A DNA stretch of 64,000 nucleotides, taken from NCBI GenBank assembly GCA_016709225.1, contig JADJEE010000012.1, positions 1,550,001 to 1,614,000 of the forward strand, read 5' to 3'. Positions 53,495-61,484 of the stretch are shown piece after piece (the first letter of the stretch is position 1; every line of letters starts with the position of its first letter). Both the position numbers and the translations under genes were made by a program. The notes below the pieces were generated by a model. That model saw nothing but the letters and a program-made list of their open reading frames with translations. It was not told the origin of the DNA and made no database searches. Source of the stretch: Deltaproteobacteria bacterium (lineage in GTDB: Bacteria > Myxococcota_A > Polyangia > Nannocystales > Nannocystaceae).

Positions 53495-54868
53495 ATGGTG
53501 TCGCCGCACGTGAGAGCGCTGGTGTGCTGGGTGGGGCTCGGCGCCGGCGTGGCGGGGTGCAAATCGGCGAGCGAGCGGCTCGAAGGTCTCGTTCCCGACG
53601 GCGCGACCGGCATTGCGAGCGCCGACGTGGCCGCCATTCGCAGCGGTGAGCTCTACGCGAAGCTCCGTGGCATCGCCGACGCGCAACCCGACGTCGCCGG
53701 CAAGCTCGACGCGCTGCGTGACACCTGCAAGCTCGACCTCGACACGCTCGATCGCTACGTCGTCGGCTTCGATGCGTTGGGCGCCAACCTCTTCATCGCG
53801 ATGCACATGCCACGCATCGGGACCACCGACGCGCTGACGTGCGCGCTCGGGCAACTCGGCGGCGACGAGCTCGCCACGCTTCGCGAGGAGGACGGCCGTG
53901 CCGTGCTCGAGCCCAAGGGCGGCGAAGGCAGGGCATGGGCGCTCGACGACGACACGCTGGTGCTGGTGACCAAGGGCTGGGTCGACGCGGTGCAGGGTCG
54001 CGTCGCCGGCAAGGGCAAGGGCGCGATCGAGGGCAACCTCGCGGCCGCGGTCGCGCTGGCCGATCGCAAGCGGCAGGTGTGGTTCGCCGGCGAGTGGCCG
54101 GCGCTGGCCGCCAAGGTGCTCGAGCGCGGCCCCGTCGTCGGCCTCGAGCGCGTCGGTGGCGGCTTCGACCTCGGCAGCCAGATGCAGCTGGTCGCGACCC
54201 TCGAGTTCCGCGACGATGCATCCGCGAGCGCGGCGAAGACCGCACTCGACGCGCAGAAGACGGAGTTCGTCGCGCGGATGAAGTCCGAGCAGATCCCCAG
54301 CGAGATGCTCGAATCGGTCGCACTCGAGCTCGATGGTCGGCACGTCGTCGTGCGATCCGACGTCCCCATCGTGCAGCTGGTCGAGCAGTCGCTCGCATCG
54401 TTCCGCGGCTACATGGTCCGCTCGAAGACGGTCGAGGCACGGCTCAACCTCGGCTCGATGTGGCGATCCCTGCAGTACGCCGCGACCGAGGAGCGCGTCG
54501 GAGCGGACGGAGCGTTGGCGCCGGCGGGTTGCCCGACCGGCGGCCGCGCCGAGGGCTCGGCGGGCATCACCCCACCGCTCGAGATCGACTGCAGCAAGGG
54601 CTGCGTGGCGGGCCGCGACTACGACGCCGCGCTGTGGCGCGAGAACCCGGTCTGGTCGGCGCTGTCGTTCGAGCCCTTCGAGACCCACCGCTACCACTAC
54701 GACCTCGAGTGGAAGAACGCGAGCCCCGGCCGCTGCGAGTTCACGCTGAAGGCGTTCGGCGACCTCGATGGTGATCGCGTGTACTCGACCTTCGCGCGCA
54801 GCGGCACGGTGGCGGCCGGGCTGGTCGAGGGCGCGCAGGAACCTACGGCGACCGACGAAGCCGAGTGA
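53495..54868 (+). CDS. Lipoprotein with pilin-like C-terminal segment
   Basis: A 457-aa predicted lipoprotein. The ATG at 53495 gives a signal peptide ending at GVAGC (Cys19). The main domain (about 25-320) has repeated segments about a FVGFDALGANLFIAMH core with no recognised family. The last 110 residues (GSMWRSLQYAATEERV, then CPTGGRAEGS, HYHYDLEWKNASPG, and FGDLDGDRVYSTFARSG) look like the globular part of type IV pilins or pseudopilins of myxobacteria. A lipoprotein ending in a pilin-like domain is unusual. Function unknown. Confidence 0.65.
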   Translation: MVSPHVRALVCWVGLGAGVAGCKSASERLEGLVPDGATGIASADVAAIRSGELYAKLRGIADAQPDVAGKLDALRDTCKLDLDTLDRYVVGFDALGANLFIAMHMPRIGTTDALTCALGQLGGDELATLREEDGRAVLEPKGGEGRAWALDDDTLVLVTKGWVDAVQGRVAGKGKGAIEGNLAAAVALADRKRQVWFAGEWPALAAKVLERGPVVGLERVGGGFDLGSQMQLVATLEFRDDASASAAKTALDAQKTEFVARMKSEQIPSEMLESVALELDGRHVVVRSDVPIVQLVEQSLASFRGYMVRSKTVEARLNLGSMWRSLQYAATEERVGADGALAPAGCPTGGRAEGSAGITPPLEIDCSKGCVAGRDYDAALWRENPVWSALSFEPFETHRYHYDLEWKNASPGRCEFTLKAFGDLDGDRVYSTFARSGTVAAGLVEGAQEPTATDEAE

Positions 54869-54968
54869 CCCCGCCGGTGGCCCCGCCCCGACGCGGGCCG
54901 GCGGACAGCGCCCGGCGCCCCGACACCGGGGCCGGAAACACGCCGTCAGCCCGGCCGGTAGGGGGTGC

Positions 54969-54974
54969 TATCGT
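54969..54974 (+). promoter_or_regulatory. Extended -10 (TGCTATCGT)
   Basis: TGC-TATCGT ends 8 nt before the ATG at 54983. It argues against the earlier ATG at 54977, which would precede the transcript start. Confidence 0.55.
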
Positions 54975-54982
54975 CAATGCAG

Positions 54983-55507
54983 ATGGCCGAGCAGAAAGCC
55001 CACACCGCCTACCCTGCCGACGTCTACGAGACGTTCGACGCGTTCATGCAGCAGGTCATCAAGGAGACCTACGAGCACGGGGCCAAGCGCGCCGAGTTCG
55101 TCGCCTTGGTGATCGCCTCGGGTGAGCTGCTGCCGATGGCCTGGGGCCGCATGAAGAAGAGCGGCGTGAAGGAGCTGGCGCTCGGCGCCGCCGGCGTGGT
55201 CGCGCTGCGGGTCGGCCTCAAGTACCTCATCGGTGGTCCGCTCGGCATGATCCTCACCGGCTTCACCGCCGCCACGCTGATCTCGTTCTTCTGGTCCAAC
55301 CAGAAGGAGGTCATGCGCCGCGTGAAGCCCTACAAGAAGGTCATTCGCGACGCCCACGAGAAGTTCGACGACGTGCAGGCGCGCTACCAGGACGGCCGCT
55401 ACGACGCCGGCGAGCGGGCGCTGTTGATCGAGGGCCTGCTGCGCCGCGTGCTCGGCGAGATCGAGGCCCCGCTGGTCGCCGAGGACGAGCCCAAGACCGG
55501 CGCGTGA
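54983..55507 (+). CDS. Small membrane protein
   Basis: A 174-aa protein, ATG at 54983 selected by promoter spacing. The N-terminal half is helical and soluble-like (YETFDAFMQQVIKETYEHGAKRAEF). A hydrophobic region at about 68-105 (ELALGAAGVVALRVGLKYLIGGPLGMILTGFTAATLISFF) forms one or two membrane segments. A basic, helical C-terminus (KEVMRRVKPYKKVIRDAHEKFDDVQARYQDGRYDAGERALLIEGLL) follows. No family is recognised. It converges on the next gene with a 10-bp gap. Confidence 0.65.
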   Translation: MAEQKAHTAYPADVYETFDAFMQQVIKETYEHGAKRAEFVALVIASGELLPMAWGRMKKSGVKELALGAAGVVALRVGLKYLIGGPLGMILTGFTAATLISFFWSNQKEVMRRVKPYKKVIRDAHEKFDDVQARYQDGRYDAGERALLIEGLLRRVLGEIEAPLVAEDEPKTGA

Positions 55508-55517
55508 GCGCAACCCG

Positions 55518-56669
55518 TCAGCGCCGACGCGACGGGATCCACACCACCACGTCGAGGCCGAGCGAGAGCTCGATCCCGCCGATGCGACCGATCGGGCGCA
55601 ACGACTGATCGAGCAGCTCGACCACGCGACCGCCGTCTCCGGGCGCCGATGATGCGCCGAGCTCGAGCCGCGGCCCCAGGCGCACCTCCACGCCGCGCGT
55701 GGTCTCGAACAGGTGCCCCGCCGACAGGCGCAGTGCACCACCCAGCAGCGGTCGCTGCACGCGGCGACTGCCGCTGGGATCGGCGAAGCCGGCGCGATCG
55801 CCCGACGCCCGCACGCTCCACGGCTCGACCGTGAACGCGCCGGCGGCTGCGAGTTCGAAGCTGTCGTGCCACCGCCACGCGTACCCCGCTGCAAGCGCGA
55901 AGCGTCCCCGCAGCAGGCGTGCGACGTCGGCCAGCGGTCGCCCCACGAAGCGCGCGTCGAGCTCCACCAACGCACCGCTGCGGTGACGCAGTGCGAGCCC
56001 GACCTCGCCGCCGATGCCCGCGAAGCGATCGGTGCGGATCGGCTGCCCCAGCCCCAGCACGACCCCGGGCGCCATCACCACTCCGAGCTCGAGCAGCGGC
56101 ACCGGTCGCGGCGGTGCCGGCGACTCGGCCTCGCACACCGGCGGCGGTGTCACGACCGGCACGGGGCACTCGGGACACGCAGGCGGTGGCGTTTCGCCGG
56201 GCGGCACCTCGACGTCCTCGCGATCGGCTCGCACGGTGCCGGCCTCGATCGCCGACACGAGGTTGGCGATGTTGCCGGCCAGCAGGCGCGTGACGTCATC
56301 GCGCGACGAGTCGGGATCGGCGGCGATGGTGCGGTCGTACGCTCGACCATCGCTGGCCACGATCGTCAGCGTGTAGGCCGAGGCCACGTCGCCGTGGCGA
56401 CGCAGGTCGACGAACACGAAGAAGGTCTCGGCCGCGGTCTGCGGCTCGCTGGCGTGGTCCACGATGCGCGCTCGTTGGAGGCGCAGCGCCAGCTCGCCGC
56501 GCAGCCCCTCGAGGTCGACATCGGCGGCGCGCAGCCGCAGCACCTCGACCGCGGGGCTCGACGGCTTCGACGGCTGGCTCGACGCAGGCTGCGACGCCGC
56601 ACGTCGCACGGCAGCCGGCGGCGACGCCAGCATCGAACACAGCGAGAACAACGCGAGCGACAGGTTCAT
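55518..56669 (-). CDS. Exported protein with probable outer-membrane beta-barrel
   Basis: A 383-aa protein with a signal peptide (cut near ASPPAAV). An N-terminal domain (about 40-150; AETFFVFVDLRRHGDVASAYTLTIV) and a Pro/Cys linker (PACPECPVPVV) are followed by about 200 residues of alternating strands (GVVMAPGVVLGLG, ALVELDARFVG, GYAWRWHDSFELAAAGAF, IGGIELSLGLDVVVWIP). These fit a small outer-membrane barrel. The protein ends SRRR rather than in the usual aromatic. It lies downstream of the ECF operon, separated by an inverted repeat at 56689-56720. Confidence 0.65.
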   Translation of the reverse strand: MNLSLALFSLCSMLASPPAAVRRAASQPASSQPSKPSSPAVEVLRLRAADVDLEGLRGELALRLQRARIVDHASEPQTAAETFFVFVDLRRHGDVASAYTLTIVASDGRAYDRTIAADPDSSRDDVTRLLAGNIANLVSAIEAGTVRADREDVEVPPGETPPPACPECPVPVVTPPPVCEAESPAPPRPVPLLELGVVMAPGVVLGLGQPIRTDRFAGIGGEVGLALRHRSGALVELDARFVGRPLADVARLLRGRFALAAGYAWRWHDSFELAAAGAFTVEPWSVRASGDRAGFADPSGSRRVQRPLLGGALRLSAGHLFETTRGVEVRLGPRLELGASSAPGDGGRVVELLDQSLRPIGRIGGIELSLGLDVVVWIPSRRR

Positions 56670-56688
56670 CCGCGGGCCGAAACGACGA

Positions 56689-56720
56689 AGGGATCCGGGG
56701 CAAACCTGCCCGGGATCCCT
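56689..56720. terminator. Hairpin after the ECF operon or operator of the downstream gene
   Basis: Arms AGGGATCCGGGGC (56689-56701) and GCCCGGGATCCCT (56708-56720) pair at 12 of 13 positions with a 6-nt loop. On the minus strand it follows the acidic lipoprotein gene and precedes the barrel gene; the next minus-strand bases include TTTC but no long T-run. It is a possible intrinsic terminator, or an operator. Confidence 0.4.
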
Positions 56721-56754
56721 CTACGGATCAAGCGCGACGCGAGCCGCATGCAGG

Positions 56755-57135
56755 TCAGCTCGTGGTCGAGCTGCCGTTGCTGTCGCTGTCGCTATCGCTG
56801 TCGCCGCCGCCGTGGTCTTCGCTGCTCGACGAGCTGCTATCGCACTCGGTCCCGCAGCCGCTGCTGCTACCGCCGCCGTCGCTGTCGCTGTCGCTGCCGT
56901 CGTCGTCGTCGTCACCGCTACTGCTCGCGCCGTCGGTCGCCGTGTCCGCAGTGTCGGTGCCACCCATGCCCGTGGTCATGCCGTCGGTTGCATCGGTCGA
57001 CGAGCTGCCCGCGGTTCCACCGCTGACGCCCATCACGACGTAGGGCTCGACGCCACAACCCGCCGTCGACATCGCGACCAGCAGGGCGAGCGTCGCCCAA
57101 CGCCCCACGGGCCGCAGGCTCGACCCACGCCTCAT
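56755..57135 (-). CDS. Small Ser/Asp/Gly-rich lipoprotein of the ECF operon
   Basis: A 126-aa predicted lipoprotein. The ATG at 57135 overlaps the stop of the anti-sigma-like gene (ATGA). The signal peptide ends at MSTAGC (Cys27), and the mature N-terminus is GVEPYVVMGVSGG. The remaining 85 residues are almost only Ser, Asp, Gly and Thr with two Cys (SGCGTECDS), predicted to be disordered and strongly acidic. It is the third gene of the ECF operon and could be an envelope component whose state is sensed. Function unknown. Confidence 0.7.
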   Translation of the reverse strand: MRRGSSLRPVGRWATLALLVAMSTAGCGVEPYVVMGVSGGTAGSSSTDATDGMTTGMGGTDTADTATDGASSSGDDDDDGSDSDSDGGGSSSGCGTECDSSSSSSEDHGGGDSDSDSDSNGSSTTS

Positions 57136-58160
57136 GGCCCGGTGCCACCCTGCGAGCCGCTCGCCTTGGCGGCCTCGGCCCGATAGCTGCCGCGCGGGAA
57201 GTCGCGCAGGTACGCCGACCAACAGGCGGCGGGATCCTTCGCGATGCGGCACAGCCCCCCACGCGCGTCGTCGGCATAGCGACCATGCGGGAAGCGCTGC
57301 AGGTACGCGCGCCAACGCTTGGCCTCGCGGGCCGCGTCGCCGCGCTGCCGTGCGAGCGCGAACAGGTCGCCCCACGCCAGCTCCGCCAGCGCGTTGCGTC
57401 CACCCAGTGCGGTGACCTGCAGGTACTTGGTCTCGGCGAGGTCACGATCGCCGTCCGCCCAGGCGCGCCGGGCCTGCGCCGAGAGCTCGCGCAGCGCGTC
57501 GAGGTCGACACCCACGCGGGGCCGACGCGAAGGTTCGACGGCGCTCGACTCGATCGGCGCGACCACGTCTTCGATCGGAGCGACCGGCGTCTCGAGCTCC
57601 GGCGCGGGCGCGGGCGCGGGTCGCTGCGGCGGCGCCGGCGTGCGTTCGACCAGGGGCTCGTCGGCGCTACGGTCGAGGCGATCGCTCTGCGCCGCCTGGT
57701 TGCGTGCATCGTCGGCCGCGTGCTCCTGCGCCGGCGTCATCCAGCGCACGCCGGCCACCGTGGCGACCACGGCCGCGGCGAGCAACGCCCCCGCGGCGAG
57801 CACGACACCGAGCCGCGAGCGCTGCGGTCGCGGGCGCGGCAGCGGCGGAATCGGCCGCATGCGTCGCTCGGTGACCATGCGCTCCACGGCCCCGCGGGCG
57901 TCGTCCGTCAGCTGCGTGAGCATGTCGTCGGCCTGCCCCGCGCGTGGCCGCGGGCTCAGCTCGAGCACCGGTGCCAACCCGTCGGTCGGCGCGGTGGATG
58001 CGTCGTCGTCGTCTTCGTCGTCGCCGTGGTCGGCCTGCGCGCGCGCGAGCACGGCCGCGAAGTCGGGCCGCACGCCCGCACGGGCCCGCGCGATCGAGGC
58101 CTGCGCGTCGGCGACGAGCGCGTCGACCGGGTCGCTCGAGGTGTCGGATCGCTCGCTCAC
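57132..58160 (-). CDS. Membrane-anchored anti-sigma-like protein
   Basis: A 342-aa protein, GTG at 58160 overlapping the sigma factor stop. A cytoplasmic N-terminal part (about 1-110; SSDPVDALVADAQASIARARAGVRPDF and acidic segments) precedes one membrane segment near 122-140 (LGVVLAAGALLAAAVVATVAGV). A Pro/Ala/Glu linker and a C-terminal TPR/BamD-like domain (about 230-340; ELSAQARRAWADGDRDLAETKYLQV, WRAYLQRFPHGRYADDARGGL) follow. No zinc-binding HxxxCxxC motif is seen. Position and topology fit an anti-sigma factor for the ECF sigma upstream, but this is inference. Confidence 0.7.
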   Translation of the reverse strand: MSERSDTSSDPVDALVADAQASIARARAGVRPDFAAVLARAQADHGDDEDDDDASTAPTDGLAPVLELSPRPRAGQADDMLTQLTDDARGAVERMVTERRMRPIPPLPRPRPQRSRLGVVLAAGALLAAAVVATVAGVRWMTPAQEHAADDARNQAAQSDRLDRSADEPLVERTPAPPQRPAPAPAPELETPVAPIEDVVAPIESSAVEPSRRPRVGVDLDALRELSAQARRAWADGDRDLAETKYLQVTALGGRNALAELAWGDLFALARQRGDAAREAKRWRAYLQRFPHGRYADDARGGLCRIAKDPAACWSAYLRDFPRGSYRAEAAKASGSQGGTGP

Positions 58161-58837
58161 GACGCACCCCCCGACCAACCAAAGCGCTCGAGTTCCTCGC
58201 GCAGGCGTGCGCGCGCACGGCTGGCCCGCACCGCGAGGTTGCCCTCGGTGATGCCGAGCAGAGTCGCGGCCTCGGCGGGCGGCATGCCCTCGAGCTCGCG
58301 CAACACGAAGGCCTCGCGAAGGTTCTCCGGCAGCGTCGCCAGCAGCTCGTAGAGCAGCTTCATCCGCTGGTCCTGCATGTGCACGACATCGACGCCGGCC
58401 GTGACACCGTCCTCGCAGACCTCGGCCAGCACGCGAAGCCGATCGTTGGCGCGATCGCCCGACCGCGAGCGACGCCAGTGCATGCGCACGACGTTGAGCG
58501 CGATGCCCCGCAGCCAGCCCATGAAGCTGGAGCGCCCGTCGTACTGGCGCACGTTGGTCATCGCGCGAGCGTAGGCGTCCTGCACGAGGTCCTCCGCCAG
58601 CGCACTGTCGCCCGTCAGGTAGCAGACGTGCTTGAGCAGGGCATCGAAGGTGTCCTGGTACAGCCGCGACCAGGCGTCGAGGTCGCCCCGACGCGCGCGC
58701 GCGACCAGCTGCTCGGTGCGGGCCTGCGCGTCATCGCCCCCGTCCTCGGACGCGGGCTGCACGTCCTGCGGCTGCGCGATGCGGGGCATCGGACGCAGCT
58801 GGACGACCAGCGCGGGGTCGGTGGGCGAGCGCGGCAT
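58157..58837 (-). CDS. ECF-family RNA polymerase sigma factor
   Basis: A 226-aa sigma factor; ATG at 58837, with a GTG at 58864 as alternative. Sigma region 2 lies at about 42-110 (AWSRLYQDTFDALLKHV, LAEDLVQDAYARAM, SSFMGWLRGIALNVVR). Region 4 is at about 155-215 (LLYELLATLPENLREAFVLRELEGMPPAEAATLLGITEGNLAVRASRARARLR). An N-terminal extension of about 35 residues is present. It heads a three-gene operon with 4-bp overlaps: sigma factor, anti-sigma-like membrane protein and acidic lipoprotein. Autoregulation would be expected, but no ECF-type promoter was recognised. Confidence 0.93.
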   Translation of the reverse strand: MPRSPTDPALVVQLRPMPRIAQPQDVQPASEDGGDDAQARTEQLVARARRGDLDAWSRLYQDTFDALLKHVCYLTGDSALAEDLVQDAYARAMTNVRQYDGRSSFMGWLRGIALNVVRMHWRRSRSGDRANDRLRVLAEVCEDGVTAGVDVVHMQDQRMKLLYELLATLPENLREAFVLRELEGMPPAEAATLLGITEGNLAVRASRARARLREELERFGWSGGAS

Positions 58838-58957
58838 GGCAAACGTGGCGGACTGCCGAAGCACCCCGCGATCCCATGATGCGCGAGCGCGCCAGCCATT
58901 ACGAGAAAATCCGCGGGCGTGCCGACCCGGCGGATCCCGCGGCGAAGCGGCGGCGGG

Positions 58958-59467
58958 TCAGCCCGCCGGGTGCTTGGCGTGCCAGGCCCGGGTGAAGTCG
59001 GTGGCCTTGCGGTAGCTCTCGCGGACCTCGTCCACCAGGAGCTTCTCGATCTTGCCCCCGATGAGGGCGATGGAGCACTCGAGCGTACCCTCCCACACGC
59101 GCTTCACGCGGCTCTCGCCCAGCGGCTCGAGCCGGTAGGTGCCGTGGGTCTGGATCTTCTCGGCCATGAAGCTCGGGACCGTCACGGTGCGCATGAGGTT
59201 CTCGCGCGCCTTGAAGTGGTTCTTCTCGACGTAGCTGAAGCCACCCTTCACGAACTTCTGGATGATCGCCGGCACCTCGCGTCGCGGCGTGAGCCGTTGC
59301 TCGCGGCGGATCTCGAGTGCGTCGCCCTCACCTGTGCGCTCGAGCGAGAGCGGCTCGCAGGTGATGTCGAGCGCCGGCCACAGCTCGCGGTTGAACTCGT
59401 CGCTGAAGAAGACCGACCAATAGTGCGCGGCCGAGACGTCGAAGGTGTCTTCGATGGTGTACTTCAT
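58958..59467 (-). CDS. DUF2505-like SRPBCC-fold protein
   Basis: A 169-aa soluble protein of the SRPBCC (START-like) type. The N-terminal MKYTIEDTFDVSAAHYWSVFFSDEFNRELW, the central EIRREQRLTPRREVPAIIQKFV and VEKNHFKARENLMRTVTVPSF, and the C-terminal CSIALIGGKIEKLLVDEVRESYRKA match DUF2505 proteins, which have a hydrophobic cavity for lipid-like ligands. It lies 18 bp after the UPF0104-type membrane gene on the same strand and is probably in that operon, which suggests a lipid-related job. Confidence 0.82.
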   Translation of the reverse strand: MKYTIEDTFDVSAAHYWSVFFSDEFNRELWPALDITCEPLSLERTGEGDALEIRREQRLTPRREVPAIIQKFVKGGFSYVEKNHFKARENLMRTVTVPSFMAEKIQTHGTYRLEPLGESRVKRVWEGTLECSIALIGGKIEKLLVDEVRESYRKATDFTRAWHAKHPAG

Positions 59468-59485
59468 CGCCGACGGCAGCCTGCC

Positions 59486-60520
59486 TCACGGGCGCGGCCG
59501 CTGTCCACCGGCGTCGTGCACTGGCGGCTCGTCCGCCGCGGGCGCGTCGGCGAACGCACGGGCCCGAACCTCGCGGTTGCGCAGGAACACCGCCAACGCG
59601 ACACCACCGACGAGCTCGCCATACCACAGCGTCGCCACGCGCCCGAGGATCGTCGCGGCGAGGGCCATCGGCGCGGTCGCACCGGCGACCAGCTTCGCGG
59701 TCGCCACCGCCAGGCTGCCCTCGGCGGCGACGAGACCGCCCGGGAGGAAGCTCAGCGCACCGACCAGCGTGCCGATCGACCACAGGAACGCGCACAGCGT
59801 CAACGAGGCCTCGGTGCCCGCGAAGCCACCGACGATCAGCCAGAAGCCCACGCACTCGAGACCCCAGCCAACCACGGAGAGCGCACCGAGCACGACGATC
59901 GGGCGCAGCCGCAGCACCACCGCGGCGGCCTCGACCAGCAGCTCCGCCCGCGCCGCGATGCGGCCGATCCCGGGGAGGCCCCCGAGCCGCCGCAGGAGCG
60001 GATGAAGGATCGGTGGCGTGCCGAGCACCACGACCCCACCGACGACCAGCACCGCGGTGGCGATCACCACCGGCAGGTACTCGCGGAAGCGCGAGACCCC
60101 GACCAGGCTCAGCACCACCAGCGCGAGCAGATCGGTGATGCGGTCTGCGACCACGATCGGCGCGGTGCGGCTGAACGCGACCCCGTCGCTGGCCTTGAGC
60201 AACGCACTGCGCACGACCTCACCGAGCTTGCCCGGCGAGATCGACATGCTGAGCCCCGCGAGATAGATGGTCAGCGAGCGGGTCCGGGTGAGCCCGGGCG
60301 CCTCGTCGCGCACGCCGAGCCAGCCCAGCGAGAGTTCCCACTTGGCGAAGCGCAGCAGATAGTTCACCGACGACAGCGCCAACGCGGCGCCGAACCGCCA
60401 CCACGGGTAGTCCACCAGCTCGGCGGCGATGGTGCGGGTGTCGAACCAGATCATCGCGACCGCGTAGAGCAGCGCGCCCGCGACGATGGCGTAGAGCGTG
60501 CGCCGCAGCAGTCGGCTCAC
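59486..60520 (-). CDS. UPF0104/lysylphosphatidylglycerol synthase-like membrane protein
   Basis: A 344-aa polytopic protein, GTG at 60520 overlapping the previous stop (GTGA). Eight or so hydrophobic segments are visible. Motifs typical of the UPF0104/AglD/LPG_synthase_TM family are LLRFAKWELSLG, MSISPGKLGEVVRSALLK and FLPGGLVAAEGSLAVAT. Family members move or transfer groups on membrane lipids. The aminoacyl-transferase domain of MprF is absent. It is flanked in the same operon by an uncharacterised gene and the DUF2505-like gene. Confidence 0.85.
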   Translation of the reverse strand: MSRLLRRTLYAIVAGALLYAVAMIWFDTRTIAAELVDYPWWRFGAALALSSVNYLLRFAKWELSLGWLGVRDEAPGLTRTRSLTIYLAGLSMSISPGKLGEVVRSALLKASDGVAFSRTAPIVVADRITDLLALVVLSLVGVSRFREYLPVVIATAVLVVGGVVVLGTPPILHPLLRRLGGLPGIGRIAARAELLVEAAAVVLRLRPIVVLGALSVVGWGLECVGFWLIVGGFAGTEASLTLCAFLWSIGTLVGALSFLPGGLVAAEGSLAVATAKLVAGATAPMALAATILGRVATLWYGELVGGVALAVFLRNREVRARAFADAPAADEPPVHDAGGQRPRP

Positions 60521-61329
60521 GGCCGTCGCACCTCGCGGGTGCGCGGGCGGGGCGACCACAACGGGCCCGCCGCGCTGACCGGCTCCACGCGTACGCGCGG
60601 CCACGGCTCGGCCGCAGCGCGGCCGATGAAGCTCGCCGCCAGCGGGGCGTCGTCGCGACCATGCGCCCGCGCGAGCAACCACGCATCGAACGCCTCGGCG
60701 CGGCTGCGCACCAGCTCGCCGCTGTGGCCGAGCCCGCCCAGCGCGTACACCCGCGCCAGCGGTCGCGCGCGCGCGCGCGCCGTGGCCCGACGCGCGCGCA
60801 GCAGCAGCTGCTCGGCGTCGACCAACCACGTGTAGCCTGCGAACACCTCGGCGACCACGCGCGAGGCCAGCTCGGGATCGTCATGCCCGGTGACCCGTGC
60901 CAGCGCGCGCAGCCCGTGGGCGAGCGGACCCGCGGCCTCGGTCGCGGGCGCTTCGTCGACGATCATCGGCGTGACCAGCACGAGGTGTCGACCCACCCAG
61001 CCGCGCGGCAGGCAGCAGCGATGCTCGCCGAAGGCCAGCTCGAGCGTGCGTCGATCGCCGTCGGCGTGGGACAGCTTTGCGAGTGCACCGATGTCGGCCG
61101 GGGCTCGACCGAGCGCGCACCACGAGGTCGGCACACCGGCGCCCACCAGCACCGCGACCATGGCGTCCAGTGCCGCCGTCGAGCTGCACCACGGCGGGGT
61201 CGGGCCGCGCCCGACCAAGGCCAGCAACACGCCGCGGCGGCGCGCCAGTTGCGGCATCGTGTCGAGCAGCGCGACGCCGATGCCCGCACTCACCTCGGCG
61301 TGCACGCGCAGGGGGTTCGGCACGTTCAC
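60517..61329 (-). CDS. Hypothetical protein of the UPF0104 operon
   Basis: A 270-aa soluble protein, GTG start 9 nt after a TGCTAACCT box. The N-terminal half contains short hydrophobic strands (LLALVG, LVLVTPMIVDE) and several Cys (PPWCSS, SWCALG, HRCCLPRGW). The middle has a helical segment (DPELASRVVAEVFAGYTWLVDAEQLLLRARRATARARARPL), and the C-terminal segment is basic (SPRPRTREVRRP). No family is recognised. It is the first gene of a three-gene minus-strand operon, divergent from the FAH-family gene. Confidence 0.6.
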   Translation of the reverse strand: MNVPNPLRVHAEVSAGIGVALLDTMPQLARRRGVLLALVGRGPTPPWCSSTAALDAMVAVLVGAGVPTSWCALGRAPADIGALAKLSHADGDRRTLELAFGEHRCCLPRGWVGRHLVLVTPMIVDEAPATEAAGPLAHGLRALARVTGHDDPELASRVVAEVFAGYTWLVDAEQLLLRARRATARARARPLARVYALGGLGHSGELVRSRAEAFDAWLLARAHGRDDAPLAASFIGRAAAEPWPRVRVEPVSAAGPLWSPRPRTREVRRP

Positions 61330-61338
61330 GGCCGGCGG

Positions 61339-61344
61339 AGGTTA
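61339..61344 (-). promoter_or_regulatory. Extended -10 (TGCTAACCT)
   Basis: Minus-strand TGC-TAACCT ends 9 nt before the GTG at 61329. It is one half of a divergent promoter pair with the box at 61386. Confidence 0.5.
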
Positions 61345-61385
61345 GCACGGACGCTCGGGTCCGTTCCCACGCCCGCCCGCGGTGC

Positions 61386-61391
61386 TACCAT
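61386..61391 (+). promoter_or_regulatory. Extended -10 (TGCTACCAT) of a leadered gene
   Basis: TGC-TACCAT lies 93 nt before the GTG at 61485, so the mRNA has an approximately 85-nt leader. It is consistent with the strong GGAGG before that start. Confidence 0.45.
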
Positions 61392-61484
61392 TGCCTCGCA
61401 CGGGACAGGGACCCGTCGCGCTCGCCCCCACGCCGAAGCGCGACGCCATCGCCACGCGTGGGACCGTTTCGAACGGAGGTCGAC

